Of a stretch of DNA of 13,654 nt, positions 7,744 through 13,520 are shown piece by piece. The notes under the pieces are model-generated. The model saw only the letters and a list, made by a program, of their open reading frames with translations, was not told the DNA's origin and did no database searches. Origin of the DNA: JBAZWE01 sp041658605 (GTDB lineage: Bacteria; Actinomycetota; Thermoleophilia; BMS3ABIN01); contig JBAZZU010000044.1 in the NCBI GenBank assembly GCA_041658605.1, forward strand, positions 1 to 13,654, read 5' to 3'. A program made the translations under genes and the position numbers. The number at the start of each line of letters is the position of its first letter. Positions within the stretch are counted from its first letter, which is position 1.

Positions 7744-7876
7744 GTCATCCACATAACATGTTCTGTCATCCTGAGCCAGTTTTGTCATCCACGCAACATG
7801 TTTTGTCATCCGGCACAACAGGTTTTGTCATCCACACAACATGTTTTGTCATCCTGAGCCGCAGGCGAAGGATCTG
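7744..7876 (+). repeat. Six-unit array of about 21-bp degenerate repeats ending in the intergenic element
   Basis: GTCATCC occurs at 7744, 7765, 7784, 7805, 7827 and 7848, spaced 21, 19, 21, 22 and 21 bp. Three inner spacers read ACATAACATG, ACGCAACATG and ACACAACATG, while the unit at 7765 continues as TGAGCC. The last unit runs into a variant of the full element (GTCATCCTGAGCC, GCAGGC, GAAGGATCTG; 7848-7876). The array fills the gap between the divergent rfbA and tRNA promoters. Units are too short and uneven for CRISPR, and no cas gene is present. The rest of 7645-7743 shows nothing recognisable. Confidence 0.85.
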
Positions 7877-7901
7877 CTGTGTGCATGGCGGCTAAAAGCT
7901 T

Positions 7902-7910
7902 TGTTATACT
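7902..7910 (+). promoter_or_regulatory. Extended -10 promoter element for tRNA gene
   Basis: TGTTATACT is an extended -10 (TGn then TATACT), the same pattern as the divergent rfbA promoter. No good -35 is seen. The predicted start near 7917 would give a leader of about 50 nt before the mature tRNA. Confidence 0.5.
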
Positions 7911-7930
7911 TGCGCATGAAGAATTTGAAC

Positions 7931-7956
7931 GAATCAGGCATTTCCATGCCTGATTC
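7931..7956. other. Perfect 11-bp hairpin in the tRNA leader
   Basis: GAATCAGGCAT (7931-7941) and ATGCCTGATTC (7946-7956) are perfect inverted repeats around a TTCC loop. There is no T-tract after it, so it is not a typical terminator. It lies between the likely promoter and the tRNA, and could be a processing signal or a protein-binding palindrome. Confidence 0.75.
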
Positions 7957-7967
7957 CCGCTCCACCC

Positions 7968-8044
7968 GGGCCCATAGCTCAGTTGGTTAGAGCATCCGAC
8001 TCATAATCGGACGGTCGCTGGTTCGAGTCCAGCTGGGCCCACCA
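7968..8044 (+). tRNA. tRNA with anticodon CAT, probably tRNA-Ile2 (lysidine type), alternatively elongator tRNA-Met
   Basis: A complete cloverleaf with encoded CCA: acceptor stem GGGCCCA/TGGGCCC, D-arm GCTC/GAGC, anticodon stem TCCGA/TCGGA with loop CTCATAA (anticodon 8002-8004), variable loop CGGTC, T-arm GCTGG/CCAGC with TTCGAGT, and discriminator A at 8041. A CAT anticodon can be elongator Met, initiator Met or Ile2. Initiator is excluded because 1-72 is a paired G-C and the anticodon stem lacks the three G-C pairs. C4-G69 and C5-G68, and the segment GGTCGCTGGTTC, resemble E. coli tRNA-Ile2, where those pairs help TilS recognise it. The Ile2 identity is therefore favoured but not proven. 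Confidence 0.97.
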
Positions 8045-8096
8045 ATGTCAGACCGCCCGGAAACAATTGATTACCACAATTCCTCTGTCGCTTTTC

Positions 8097-9263
8097 TTAT
8101 TCTTCAGCGCAACTTGCCGTACTGACAGCCGTGTTGTCTTGTATTGCTTGCCGGATCAGCGGTCTGGCTTCGTCAATCATCAATGCATAGCCGACATTGT
8201 TCTGGCTTAAGGATCTGGCAAAAATTATTCCGGCTACGGATCCATCCGCGGCGATCAGCGGTCCGCCGGAATTACCAGGCTCCACATCGACCTGGACTTC
8301 ATAAATATTCCTGATCACCAGTCCCCGGTTATATATGTTGCGCCCCGTGGCAGTCACATGGTCAATGATCACCCCGCTTCCTGCAACCAGGGGACCGCCT
8401 CCAGGATAACCAAGGACTGCGGCAGCGTCATTATTTGGCAGGACCTGACCGGTTAACGCCAGCGGCGGATCGGCGAGACCGTCTACACGCAGCACAGCGA
8501 CGTCGAGATCGGGGTCGAACCAGATCGGCGTCGCCTGATAAGTTCCGCTTCCGTCAACAACTTCAGGAGCGGCAATGCCGCCTACCACATGAGCGTTTGT
8601 CACCACTATCTCATTGTCCACGACGAAACCCGATCCAAAAACCATCCCCCCGCAACCTTCGCCCTGTATTTTAACCACCGAGGCCTCATCATTGATCACT
8701 GCCTGATTATTAACAGTGTTGGACGGAGAAACGGTTGTGTGCTGAGGCTCGAGTCCCAGAAAGACATTCGGAAAGCCGTTGGGACTGATTATCTTTTCCA
8801 GCTGCGCGAAGATATCAGGTGGGGTCGGGAAAATTGCGTCCAGTTTACGGACGATAAGAGACTGCTTTACCGCGCCGCCGATATCATAACTCCGGACATT
8901 GGTCAGGGCGGAAGCCCCCAGCCAGACTACGATAAGAGTAAAGATCACCGCCAGACCGGCCCCGAGCGCCTGATTGAGTCTGCCCAGGTGCAACCGCCTG
9001 GCTACAGTATTTAAACGCAGGCCGGCTATTTCGCCCAGATAGGCAAGAAGCATGGCCAGTCCAAATTCCACACTCAGTACGATAAACAGTTTTACCAGGG
9101 GGTTTGAGGCATGAGGGGCTATCCACATGGCCACCTGTGAGCCGAGTAACAGGCCGGCCACAAAACCGATGGACGACAACAGGAGCTGCATGAGACCGGC
9201 CCTGATCCCTCTGACCACGGCAGACAGCAGAAAAGCAATAATTATCAAATCCAGTATATTCAT
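8097..9263 (-). CDS. marP: MarP-like membrane-anchored serine protease (CvpA-like domain plus trypsin-like domain)
   Basis: Residues 1-125 hold four hydrophobic helices of the CvpA/colicin V production type (MNILDLIIIAFLLSAVVRGIR start). A linker leads to an extracytoplasmic trypsin-like domain from about residue 190. The catalytic triad is visible: H225 in 'TNAHVVGG', D254 in 'DPDLDVAVLRV' and S332 in 'PGNSGGPL'. C204 and C385 match the spacing of the disulfide in Mycobacterium tuberculosis MarP; from memory its residues are C214, H235, D264, S343 and C395, nearly a constant offset of 10. MarP protects mycobacteria against acid and oxidative stress by cleaving cell-envelope targets. The ATG at 9263 follows GGAG closely. 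The gene converges with the tRNA and is divergent from the secreted protein at 9519. The symbol is by similarity of architecture; the substrate here is unknown. Confidence 0.9.
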   Translation of the reverse strand: MNILDLIIIAFLLSAVVRGIRAGLMQLLLSSIGFVAGLLLGSQVAMWIAPHASNPLVKLFIVLSVEFGLAMLLAYLGEIAGLRLNTVARRLHLGRLNQALGAGLAVIFTLIVVWLGASALTNVRSYDIGGAVKQSLIVRKLDAIFPTPPDIFAQLEKIISPNGFPNVFLGLEPQHTTVSPSNTVNNQAVINDEASVVKIQGEGCGGMVFGSGFVVDNEIVVTNAHVVGGIAAPEVVDGSGTYQATPIWFDPDLDVAVLRVDGLADPPLALTGQVLPNNDAAAVLGYPGGGPLVAGSGVIIDHVTATGRNIYNRGLVIRNIYEVQVDVEPGNSGGPLIAADGSVAGIIFARSLSQNNVGYALMIDEARPLIRQAIQDNTAVSTASCAEE

Positions 9264-9393
9264 GTCTCCAGCACAGGCAGGTTTCTATCCAGGAATATCA
9301 TAACGCGAAGTGGTCGCCCACCTTGAAACTGTTTATTGTACTGACTCAGGGTGACACGTAAGTGGTCCAACACCAACTCCGGAATGCTCCCCT

Positions 9394-9414
9394 TTACAGA
9401 ATCCTTACAGAATC
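9394..9414 (+). promoter_or_regulatory. Tandem TTACAGAATC direct repeat, possible response-regulator site
   Basis: TTACAGAATC occurs at 9394-9403 and again at 9405-9414, one 11-bp step apart, in the 255-bp gap between marP and the gene at 9519. Same-face direct repeats with an 11-bp period are typical of OmpR/PhoB-family regulator sites. A weak extended -10-like TTGATATTAC follows at 9415, and TAAAAT lies at 9442-9447. No start site is certain; nothing else is recognisable in the gap. Confidence 0.4.
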
Positions 9415-9518
9415 TTGATATTACGCCCGCGCCCCCGGTGTTAAAATTATTGGGTATTATCGTGCAGCATTCGAAGGCGCGGCTCCCGCCGCAAGGCTTT
9501 CATTGGAGGTAAGGGATT

Positions 9519-10058
9519 ATGAGGAATCGGCATAGACTCCTGTCAATATTATTTATGGTGGCGCTATTGATCATTGTTGCCGGTGTGGGTAGTTATGCCC
9601 TGGCACAGTCGAATGACGGAGCTCAGCCGCCGGCCAACGGAGCCAAAGAAGTTTCCCGGCATGTTGATTACGATCTGACCCTGCAGGTAACCGGCGACCT
9701 GTCGGTGGTGGATCCGAAGCTTGCGGGAATCCTGCCTTTGAATCTTAAGGCAACAGGCGGTGCTGATGTCAGTAAGGGTGAGAACGGGCCCGAGGTTGCT
9801 GGAAACCTGCAGGTAAAAGGAATGGATACGATTGTTCAGAAGATAGCCGCTGGAAACGGCGCCAGCGCCGCGCCGTCGGTGCTGGGTGCGGGCATAGTCA
9901 ATAGCGCCCTGTCAGATCTGCAATTCGTCGCGCTGGACAATAACATCTATGTAAAGCTGGCGGGGACCTGGTACAACGCTGGCGATGTATCGAAACATCG
10001 CGGCGGGAAACCGGCTGGTGATTCGATAAATAATTCAGAAAAAAGAAAATCGCATTAA
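9519..10058 (+). CDS. Secreted protein of unknown function, possibly LppX/LprAFG-like and C-terminally shortened
   Basis: The 179-residue product begins with a clear signal peptide: basic MRNRHRLL, a hydrophobic core at 9-25, and a likely signal peptidase I site after ALA (residue 29). There is no lipobox. The mature part has alternating strands (YDLTLQVTGDLSVV, LNLKATGGADV, AGNLQVKG) and ends in 'FVALDNNIYVKLAGTWYNAGD'; this resembles bacterial LppX/LprAFG- or LolA-like lipid-binding proteins, an impression only. The ATG is well supported by GGAGG at 9505-9509. After residue 156 the sequence turns polar and basic (VSKHRGGKPAGDS...KRKSH) in AT-rich DNA. This part does not look like a folded domain and may be a shortened or frameshifted end. 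The gene is divergent from marP and converges on the SPFH unit. Confidence 0.75.
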   Translation: MRNRHRLLSILFMVALLIIVAGVGSYALAQSNDGAQPPANGAKEVSRHVDYDLTLQVTGDLSVVDPKLAGILPLNLKATGGADVSKGENGPEVAGNLQVKGMDTIVQKIAAGNGASAAPSVLGAGIVNSALSDLQFVALDNNIYVKLAGTWYNAGDVSKHRGGKPAGDSINNSEKRKSH

Positions 10059-10062
10059 AATC

Positions 10063-10087
10063 ATGGGCGGCCCGCAGGGCCGCCCAT
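10063..10087 (-). terminator. Rho-independent terminator for the SPFH transcription unit
   Basis: ATGGGCGGCCC (10063-10073) pairs perfectly with GGGCCGCCCAT (10077-10087) around GCA. On the minus strand the stem is followed by GATTTTAATG, on the plus strand by non-T-rich GTATCTATCC. It therefore best serves the minus-strand genes, although it also sits just after the plus-strand gene ending at 10058. Confidence 0.7.
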
Positions 10088-10108
10088 GTATCTATCCGCA
10101 GATTCGCT

Positions 10109-10210
10109 TTATTTGTGTCCCTTGTTCGACGCCAGGATGCTACCAAACACGAACCACGTTCCCAGAACAAACCCGAAGTTATACCAGTTACCGATATATC
10201 GGTCTAACAA
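10109..10210 (-). pseudogene. Duplicated C-terminal fragment of the neighbouring lipoprotein gene (or a 33-residue single-helix microprotein)
   Basis: Reading from TTG at 10208-10210 to TAA at 10109-10111 gives 33 residues. In the segment GNWYNFGF-x-LGTWFVFGS-x-LAS, 20 of 22 residues equal residues 73-94 of the lipoprotein encoded at 12539-12835. At DNA level blocks of 23 and 24 bases are identical (10143-10165 with 12570-12592; 10170-10193 with 12597-12620), each pair separated by 4 bases. The signal peptide, lipobox and FWAGLWHG region are missing, so it is most simply a truncated copy. However, the frame is intact to its own stop, begins only 4 bases after the SPFH stop codon and is followed by the terminator. 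A translated membrane microprotein is therefore possible, although no Shine-Dalgarno sequence precedes the TTG. Confidence 0.75.
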
Positions 10211-10214
10211 TCGA

Positions 10215-12251
10215 TTAGCGCGTGGCTTCCGCGGCGCCAGTGTCGTCTCCGGACCTGGCATTCGGTTTTCTAATAGAAGCGGAGCCGCTGCCTGACTTAG
10301 AAGTTCCCTTTTCTATTCGATTGCTAAGATCGACGCCAAGTTTGTCCATGTTCATCAGCATCGAAAGCAGCCCCAAAGAATTTCCCATGGAGCCACTACC
10401 GTCACCATCTCCACCACCGCCCATGTTGACCAGAGTCTCAGGCACCAGGGGTATCCTGCCCTCCTGTATGGCTTTCGTGAACACCTTCGCGACTTCCAGG
10501 GTCAGTTGCCGCTGAGGCCCGCCGAATGCTTCCGATTTAACCAGGATCGCGTGGGCTTCGCCATCGCCGATTGTCGACGCTTTCTCGCCCTCGGCCCGCG
10601 CCAGGGCCTTGATGCTCTCCGCATCCTGCTTGGCCTTGGCCAGCTCAGCCTTGCCCTGGTTCTCATTCACCTGGATATTTATCTGTGACTGGGTAAGCGC
10701 TTTTTGCGCTTCGGCGGCGGCCATGGCTTCATTGAGATTCTTCTCTTTTGCGGCTGCTGCCTGCTGCTGTTCGTAGGTCGTCATCTGCTCTTTGGCGATC
10801 TGGCGGTTTCTCAGCTGGGCCAGGATCATCTCGACATTGGCGTTGTTCGGATCAGCGGATTCCGGTGTGCCGATAAGGACCTCTTCTAATTCCAGGTTGT
10901 AATGCTGGAAGCGTTCCCGCATGTCTGCCGTGGCTTGCGCCTGTATCTCCATGCGGTTCTGGATCAGCTCGATGAAAGTCTTCTTCTGCCCTTCGTTCTT
11001 GAAGTAAGCAGAAACCATCGGATCGAGCGTGTCGTTGACCAGTTTCTTGATCTCGGCAAATCTTTGGATTACCAGCGGCGCGTTTTTGTAGTTGATGTGA
11101 ATGACTACTGAGAGCGGCAGCAGCAGCTCGAAGGCATCCTTGGTTATCATGTTGACCTCGGCGAGGTTCTCATCATACTGATGCGCGCCCGTTTCGCCCG
11201 CGATCCACTTGAGGATGATATTGGTCGTCGGTACCTTACTTATATTGCCGGCGTAGATGTTGAAGGCATACTTGCCCGGCATCAGCGGATCCTGCCAGAC
11301 ACCCCGGTAGCCGTTTTCCACCAATTCTCCGTGCTTGTAATCTTCGCCTGACTGGTCGGCTCCCTTGGGGCCGATATACGAAACCACGACGCCGACGTTG
11401 CCGACTTCGATCACGGTCTTGGGAAGCAGGTCGACGGTAGCGAAAAGACGGTTGATGAAATACGTGCCATCGGTCAGCACCTGATACTGACGGCCGCGCG
11501 AGCCGCATGCCGACAGGAACTTTTCCGGATCCTGGAAGTTGTTGTGGTATGTTGTCGCATCCTTGGGGTTGTCACCGACCGTGGGGGCGATGATATCCTG
11601 ATGGGAAAGAGAAGGCCCGTCGTGCACGGTGACAATGCCCATCTGATCGCTCTCACCTTTTATCACAACGGGAGCAAAGCCATAAAGATTGGACAGAAAG
11701 GTCGACATGCCGAGGATATTCTGGTCTTCTTCCTCATTGCCCATCGGCATGTAGTAAGTCTGGTTGGCGGTCAGGATCACAAACTGGGCCAGGTTAAAAG
11801 CGTAGGTGCCTTCCCGCAATATTGCTCTCTGAGGCCCTTTTTGACCCTCATTGTTTATATAGAAAGGAACATCCTGGAAGTTATTGCCTTCGATCACTTT
11901 TCCAAGAGTTTGCTGTGGCGGGAGCGGCTCGCCGTCCCTGGCGAATATATAGCCGATCTGGCCCTGGGGTATCGTCACGAGGGGGTATCTATGGACGCGG
12001 AACATAATCGGCGTTCGGAAATGGATGCCGCCGCGCAGTATTTCCGGCTGATAACCCGCCTCCCCGTTGAGCGCAATAATGCGACCCTCGAGCGAACCCT
12101 TGGTTGACCACCATTTTTCCACGATGCCCACCTGGTCGCTCTGAATGACGCGAACGCCTATCAATTTGAATATGACAAACAGAAGGAGGATAAAGCCAAG
12201 AATTCCTCCAATAATTGTCAACCATGGAGTCAGCTGCACCGATGCATACAT
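10215..12251 (-). CDS. Large SPFH/band-7 (flotillin-like) membrane protein with four tandem N-terminal repeats
   Basis: A 678-residue protein anchored by one N-terminal helix (about 10-32). Four repeats of the form 'VGIV...G...L..GxYxfN' follow: about 36-95 (DQVGIVEKWW), 97-161 (GQIGYIFARDGEPL to EGTYAFN), 202-278 (DQMGIVTVHDGPSL to DGTYFIN) and 284-341 (GNVGVVVSYIGPKG to PGKYAFN). The last runs into the SPFH core at about 370-480. An Ala/Gln/Glu-rich coiled coil follows at 480-560 (EQQQAAAAKEKNLNEAM, KAELAKAKQDAES), then a Gly-rich, low-complexity tail. SPFH proteins form oligomeric scaffolds in membranes. The ATG at 12251 has GAGGAG eight bases upstream, and a near-consensus promoter lies at 12326-12354. 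No NfeD partner gene is present; instead the neighbours are a small lipoprotein upstream and its partial copy downstream. Confidence 0.9.
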   Translation of the reverse strand: MYASVQLTPWLTIIGGILGFILLLFVIFKLIGVRVIQSDQVGIVEKWWSTKGSLEGRIIALNGEAGYQPEILRGGIHFRTPIMFRVHRYPLVTIPQGQIGYIFARDGEPLPPQQTLGKVIEGNNFQDVPFYINNEGQKGPQRAILREGTYAFNLAQFVILTANQTYYMPMGNEEEDQNILGMSTFLSNLYGFAPVVIKGESDQMGIVTVHDGPSLSHQDIIAPTVGDNPKDATTYHNNFQDPEKFLSACGSRGRQYQVLTDGTYFINRLFATVDLLPKTVIEVGNVGVVVSYIGPKGADQSGEDYKHGELVENGYRGVWQDPLMPGKYAFNIYAGNISKVPTTNIILKWIAGETGAHQYDENLAEVNMITKDAFELLLPLSVVIHINYKNAPLVIQRFAEIKKLVNDTLDPMVSAYFKNEGQKKTFIELIQNRMEIQAQATADMRERFQHYNLELEEVLIGTPESADPNNANVEMILAQLRNRQIAKEQMTTYEQQQAAAAKEKNLNEAMAAAEAQKALTQSQINIQVNENQGKAELAKAKQDAESIKALARAEGEKASTIGDGEAHAILVKSEAFGGPQRQLTLEVAKVFTKAIQEGRIPLVPETLVNMGGGGDGDGSGSMGNSLGLLSMLMNMDKLGVDLSNRIEKGTSKSGSGSASIRKPNARSGDDTGAAEATR

Positions 12252-12325
12252 GGAATCTCCTCAAGGTGAATGGCCTGGTCGGCAGACCGTGGGTTTGTTG
12301 ACCGGAAGTCTAGCTATGTTAGCGC

Positions 12326-12354
12326 ATTATATTGGTATTGTAATTCGGTGTCTA
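12326..12354 (-). promoter_or_regulatory. Housekeeping-type promoter for the SPFH gene
   Basis: On the minus strand TAGACA (12349-12354) and TATAAT (12326-12331) are separated by 17 bp: 5 of 6 and 6 of 6 matches to consensus. The predicted start near 12319 gives a leader of about 68 nt before the ATG at 12251. It lies downstream of the terminator hairpin at 12379-12413, so the SPFH gene is probably transcribed separately from the lipoprotein gene. Confidence 0.75.
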
Positions 12355-12378
12355 TAGTACTCGTAGTGTTTGCAAGAA

Positions 12379-12413
12379 CGCGTAAAAGCCGGCATCAGCC
12401 CGGCTTTTACGCG
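12379..12413 (-). terminator. Terminator hairpin after the small lipoprotein gene
   Basis: CGCGTAAAAGCCGG (12379-12392) pairs perfectly over 14 bp with CCGGCTTTTACGCG (12400-12413) around a 7-base loop. The inner form is AAAAGCCGG...CCGGCTTTT, the usual A-tract, GC stem, T-tract layout, so it could act in both directions. It lies about 125 bp beyond the lipoprotein stop. The stretch 12414-12538 between them holds nothing recognisable. Confidence 0.7.
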
Positions 12414-12538
12414 CAACATAAACATATGCAATATCTGTTATCTAACTGACGCAACGTCTCATTGCATATTCACGCAGTTCACGCAGGCGGGTTTGAATGA
12501 TTGACCGCAACGACCACCCGAAGAAGTGCTCCTGTCGA

Positions 12539-12835
12539 TTACTTCTTCTTTTTCGAAGCCAGTAAGCTTCCAAACACGAACCACGTTCCCAGCATGAACC
12601 CGAAGTTATACCAGTTACCGTTGTTGTGGATCTCGTAAATGCCCACGCCGTCATCAAAGAGGGAGGTGATAAAAGCGATCGGCAGAATCAGTCCATGCCA
12701 TAGCCCGGCCCAGAAGCCTGCAACCCCGGACGAGCCCGCAGTGCCTGTCTGCTGATTCGATTGGGCGCAGCCGCCAATAAGCACCGCAAGTAACAGGCAA
12801 AGCAACAGGATCGATATCGTTTTTCTCCAGTTCAT
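12539..12835 (-). CDS. Small lipoprotein of an uncharacterised family (FWxGLWHG / NNGNWYNFGF motifs)
   Basis: The 98-residue product starts with a lipoprotein signal peptide: MNWRKT, a hydrophobic stretch at 7-20, and the lipobox IGGC with Cys at 23. A short Ser/Gly/Gln linker is followed by 'GVAGFWAGLWHGLILPIAF', 'ITSLFDDGVGIYEIHNNG' and a hydrophobic Trp/Phe-rich helix 'NWYNFGFMLGTWFVFGSLL' (74-92), ending in KKKK. I recognise this pattern from conserved hypothetical proteins of diverse bacteria, but no function is known to me. The terminal helix plus Lys tail suggests a second membrane anchor, so the protein may be tethered at both ends. The ATG at 12835 has AAAGGA upstream. It precedes the SPFH gene on the same strand, and its C-terminus is duplicated just after that gene, suggesting a link. 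Confidence 0.85.
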   Translation of the reverse strand: MNWRKTISILLLCLLLAVLIGGCAQSNQQTGTAGSSGVAGFWAGLWHGLILPIAFITSLFDDGVGIYEIHNNGNWYNFGFMLGTWFVFGSLLASKKKK

Positions 12836-13133
12836 GGCAGATTCATTCCTTTCCCGGTCCGGCCGTGATGCGGTGTTCGGACAGTACCCTGTTTTGAATA
12901 TGTCACCAGCTGCGATCCATATTCATCGACCACATTCAATCTCCTGTTTGAAGGGAATTAAAACAATAAGAGCCGGTCGGCTGAATCTTGCAACTTATAA
13001 GCTGGAATCGGTTAGATCCACGCAAATCATCCCCGAAATCCTGCATCGTATCTCCGCCTGGTTACACTATCCCGTCAAGTGGGAATCATGTCCACGCATC
13101 AAAAAACAAAAAACCCAGGAGTGGAGGCGGCTG
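12836..13133. other. Divergent intergenic region with an 8-bp inverted repeat
   Basis: This 298-bp region separates the divergent lipoprotein and SnoaL-like genes. The plus frame is open through it, but the translation (rich in His, Arg and Ile, no family pattern) does not look like protein. TGAATATG (12895-12902) and CATATTCA (12918-12925) form an inverted repeat with a 15-bp spacer, a possible operator. A weak promoter TTGAAT-18-CATATT (12894-12923, +) overlaps it. Nothing else is recognisable. Confidence 0.4.
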
Positions 13134-13520
13134 ATGTCAATCGAAGACAACAAAGTACTGGCGCGTCGTTACCTTGAGGAAGTCTATTCGAGGGGGAACC
13201 TCGAAGTCATCGATGAGTGCCTTGATCGTGACATCCAGGATCACGAGGAGTTCGGCGACCAGATGCCCGCGGGGCTCGTGGGAGTCAGGGAGCTGGTAAA
13301 GGCGTTCAGGGCGGCTTTCCCGGACATAAGCGTCACTATCGATGATCTGGTGGCGGAGGGCGACAGGGTTTTTATCCGCGCCAGCTGGGTAGGAACCCAT
13401 AAAGGCGAGTTCATGGGGATAAGCCCCACGGGCAAGCGCATCTACTTCTCTTCCATGGATGAGATCCGGGTTGGCGATGACAGGATCAAGGAGCACTGGC
13501 GCATTACCGACACTATATGA
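13134..13520 (+). CDS. SnoaL-like polyketide cyclase/ester cyclase-fold protein
   Basis: A 128-residue cytoplasmic protein of the SnoaL/NTF2-like alpha+beta barrel group. The N-terminal helices 'NKVLARRYLEEVYSRGNLEVIDECL', then 'GVRELVKAFRAAFPDISVTIDDLVAEGDRVFIRASWVGTH' (shown here as separate parts of the fold), 'GEFMGISPTGKRI' and the closing 'DRIKEHWRITD' match the ester-cyclase subfamily. H37, H89, D109 and H121 line up with polar residues often facing the pocket. The frame is open upstream to 12834, but ATG 13134 is chosen because GGAGG (13123-13127) precedes it by 6 bases and the family begins here. Many members are not cyclases, no biosynthetic genes are nearby, and the substrate is unknown. 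Confidence 0.88.
   Translation: MSIEDNKVLARRYLEEVYSRGNLEVIDECLDRDIQDHEEFGDQMPAGLVGVRELVKAFRAAFPDISVTIDDLVAEGDRVFIRASWVGTHKGEFMGISPTGKRIYFSSMDEIRVGDDRIKEHWRITDTI

Noticed and set aside
7744..7876. CRISPR array
   Set aside because: Units are only about 21 bp in total, just 7 bp are constant, spacing varies, and no cas gene or leader is present.
7365..7895. 176-residue open frame on the plus strand running through the 21-bp array
   Set aside because: Antisense to the start of rfbA, then a periodic CFVI/HPHN-type translation of the repeats; no coding signal.
8045..8096. Terminator after the tRNA
   Set aside because: Only a 5-bp AATTG/CAATT pairing is visible and the later T-rich stretch is not adjacent.
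9415..9447. Sigma-70 promoter TTGATA...TAAAAT before the secreted protein
   Set aside because: The spacer is 21 bp, too long for a normal promoter; kept only as a note beside the direct repeat.
9898..10170. 90-residue minus-strand frame across the 10.0-10.2 kb region
   Set aside because: It is in a different frame from the lipoprotein-like fragment and crosses the terminator and the antisense of the secreted-protein gene.
12834..13133. N-terminal extension of the SnoaL-like reading frame
   Set aside because: No protein-like composition or family match; a strong ribosome site and the family start point to ATG 13134.
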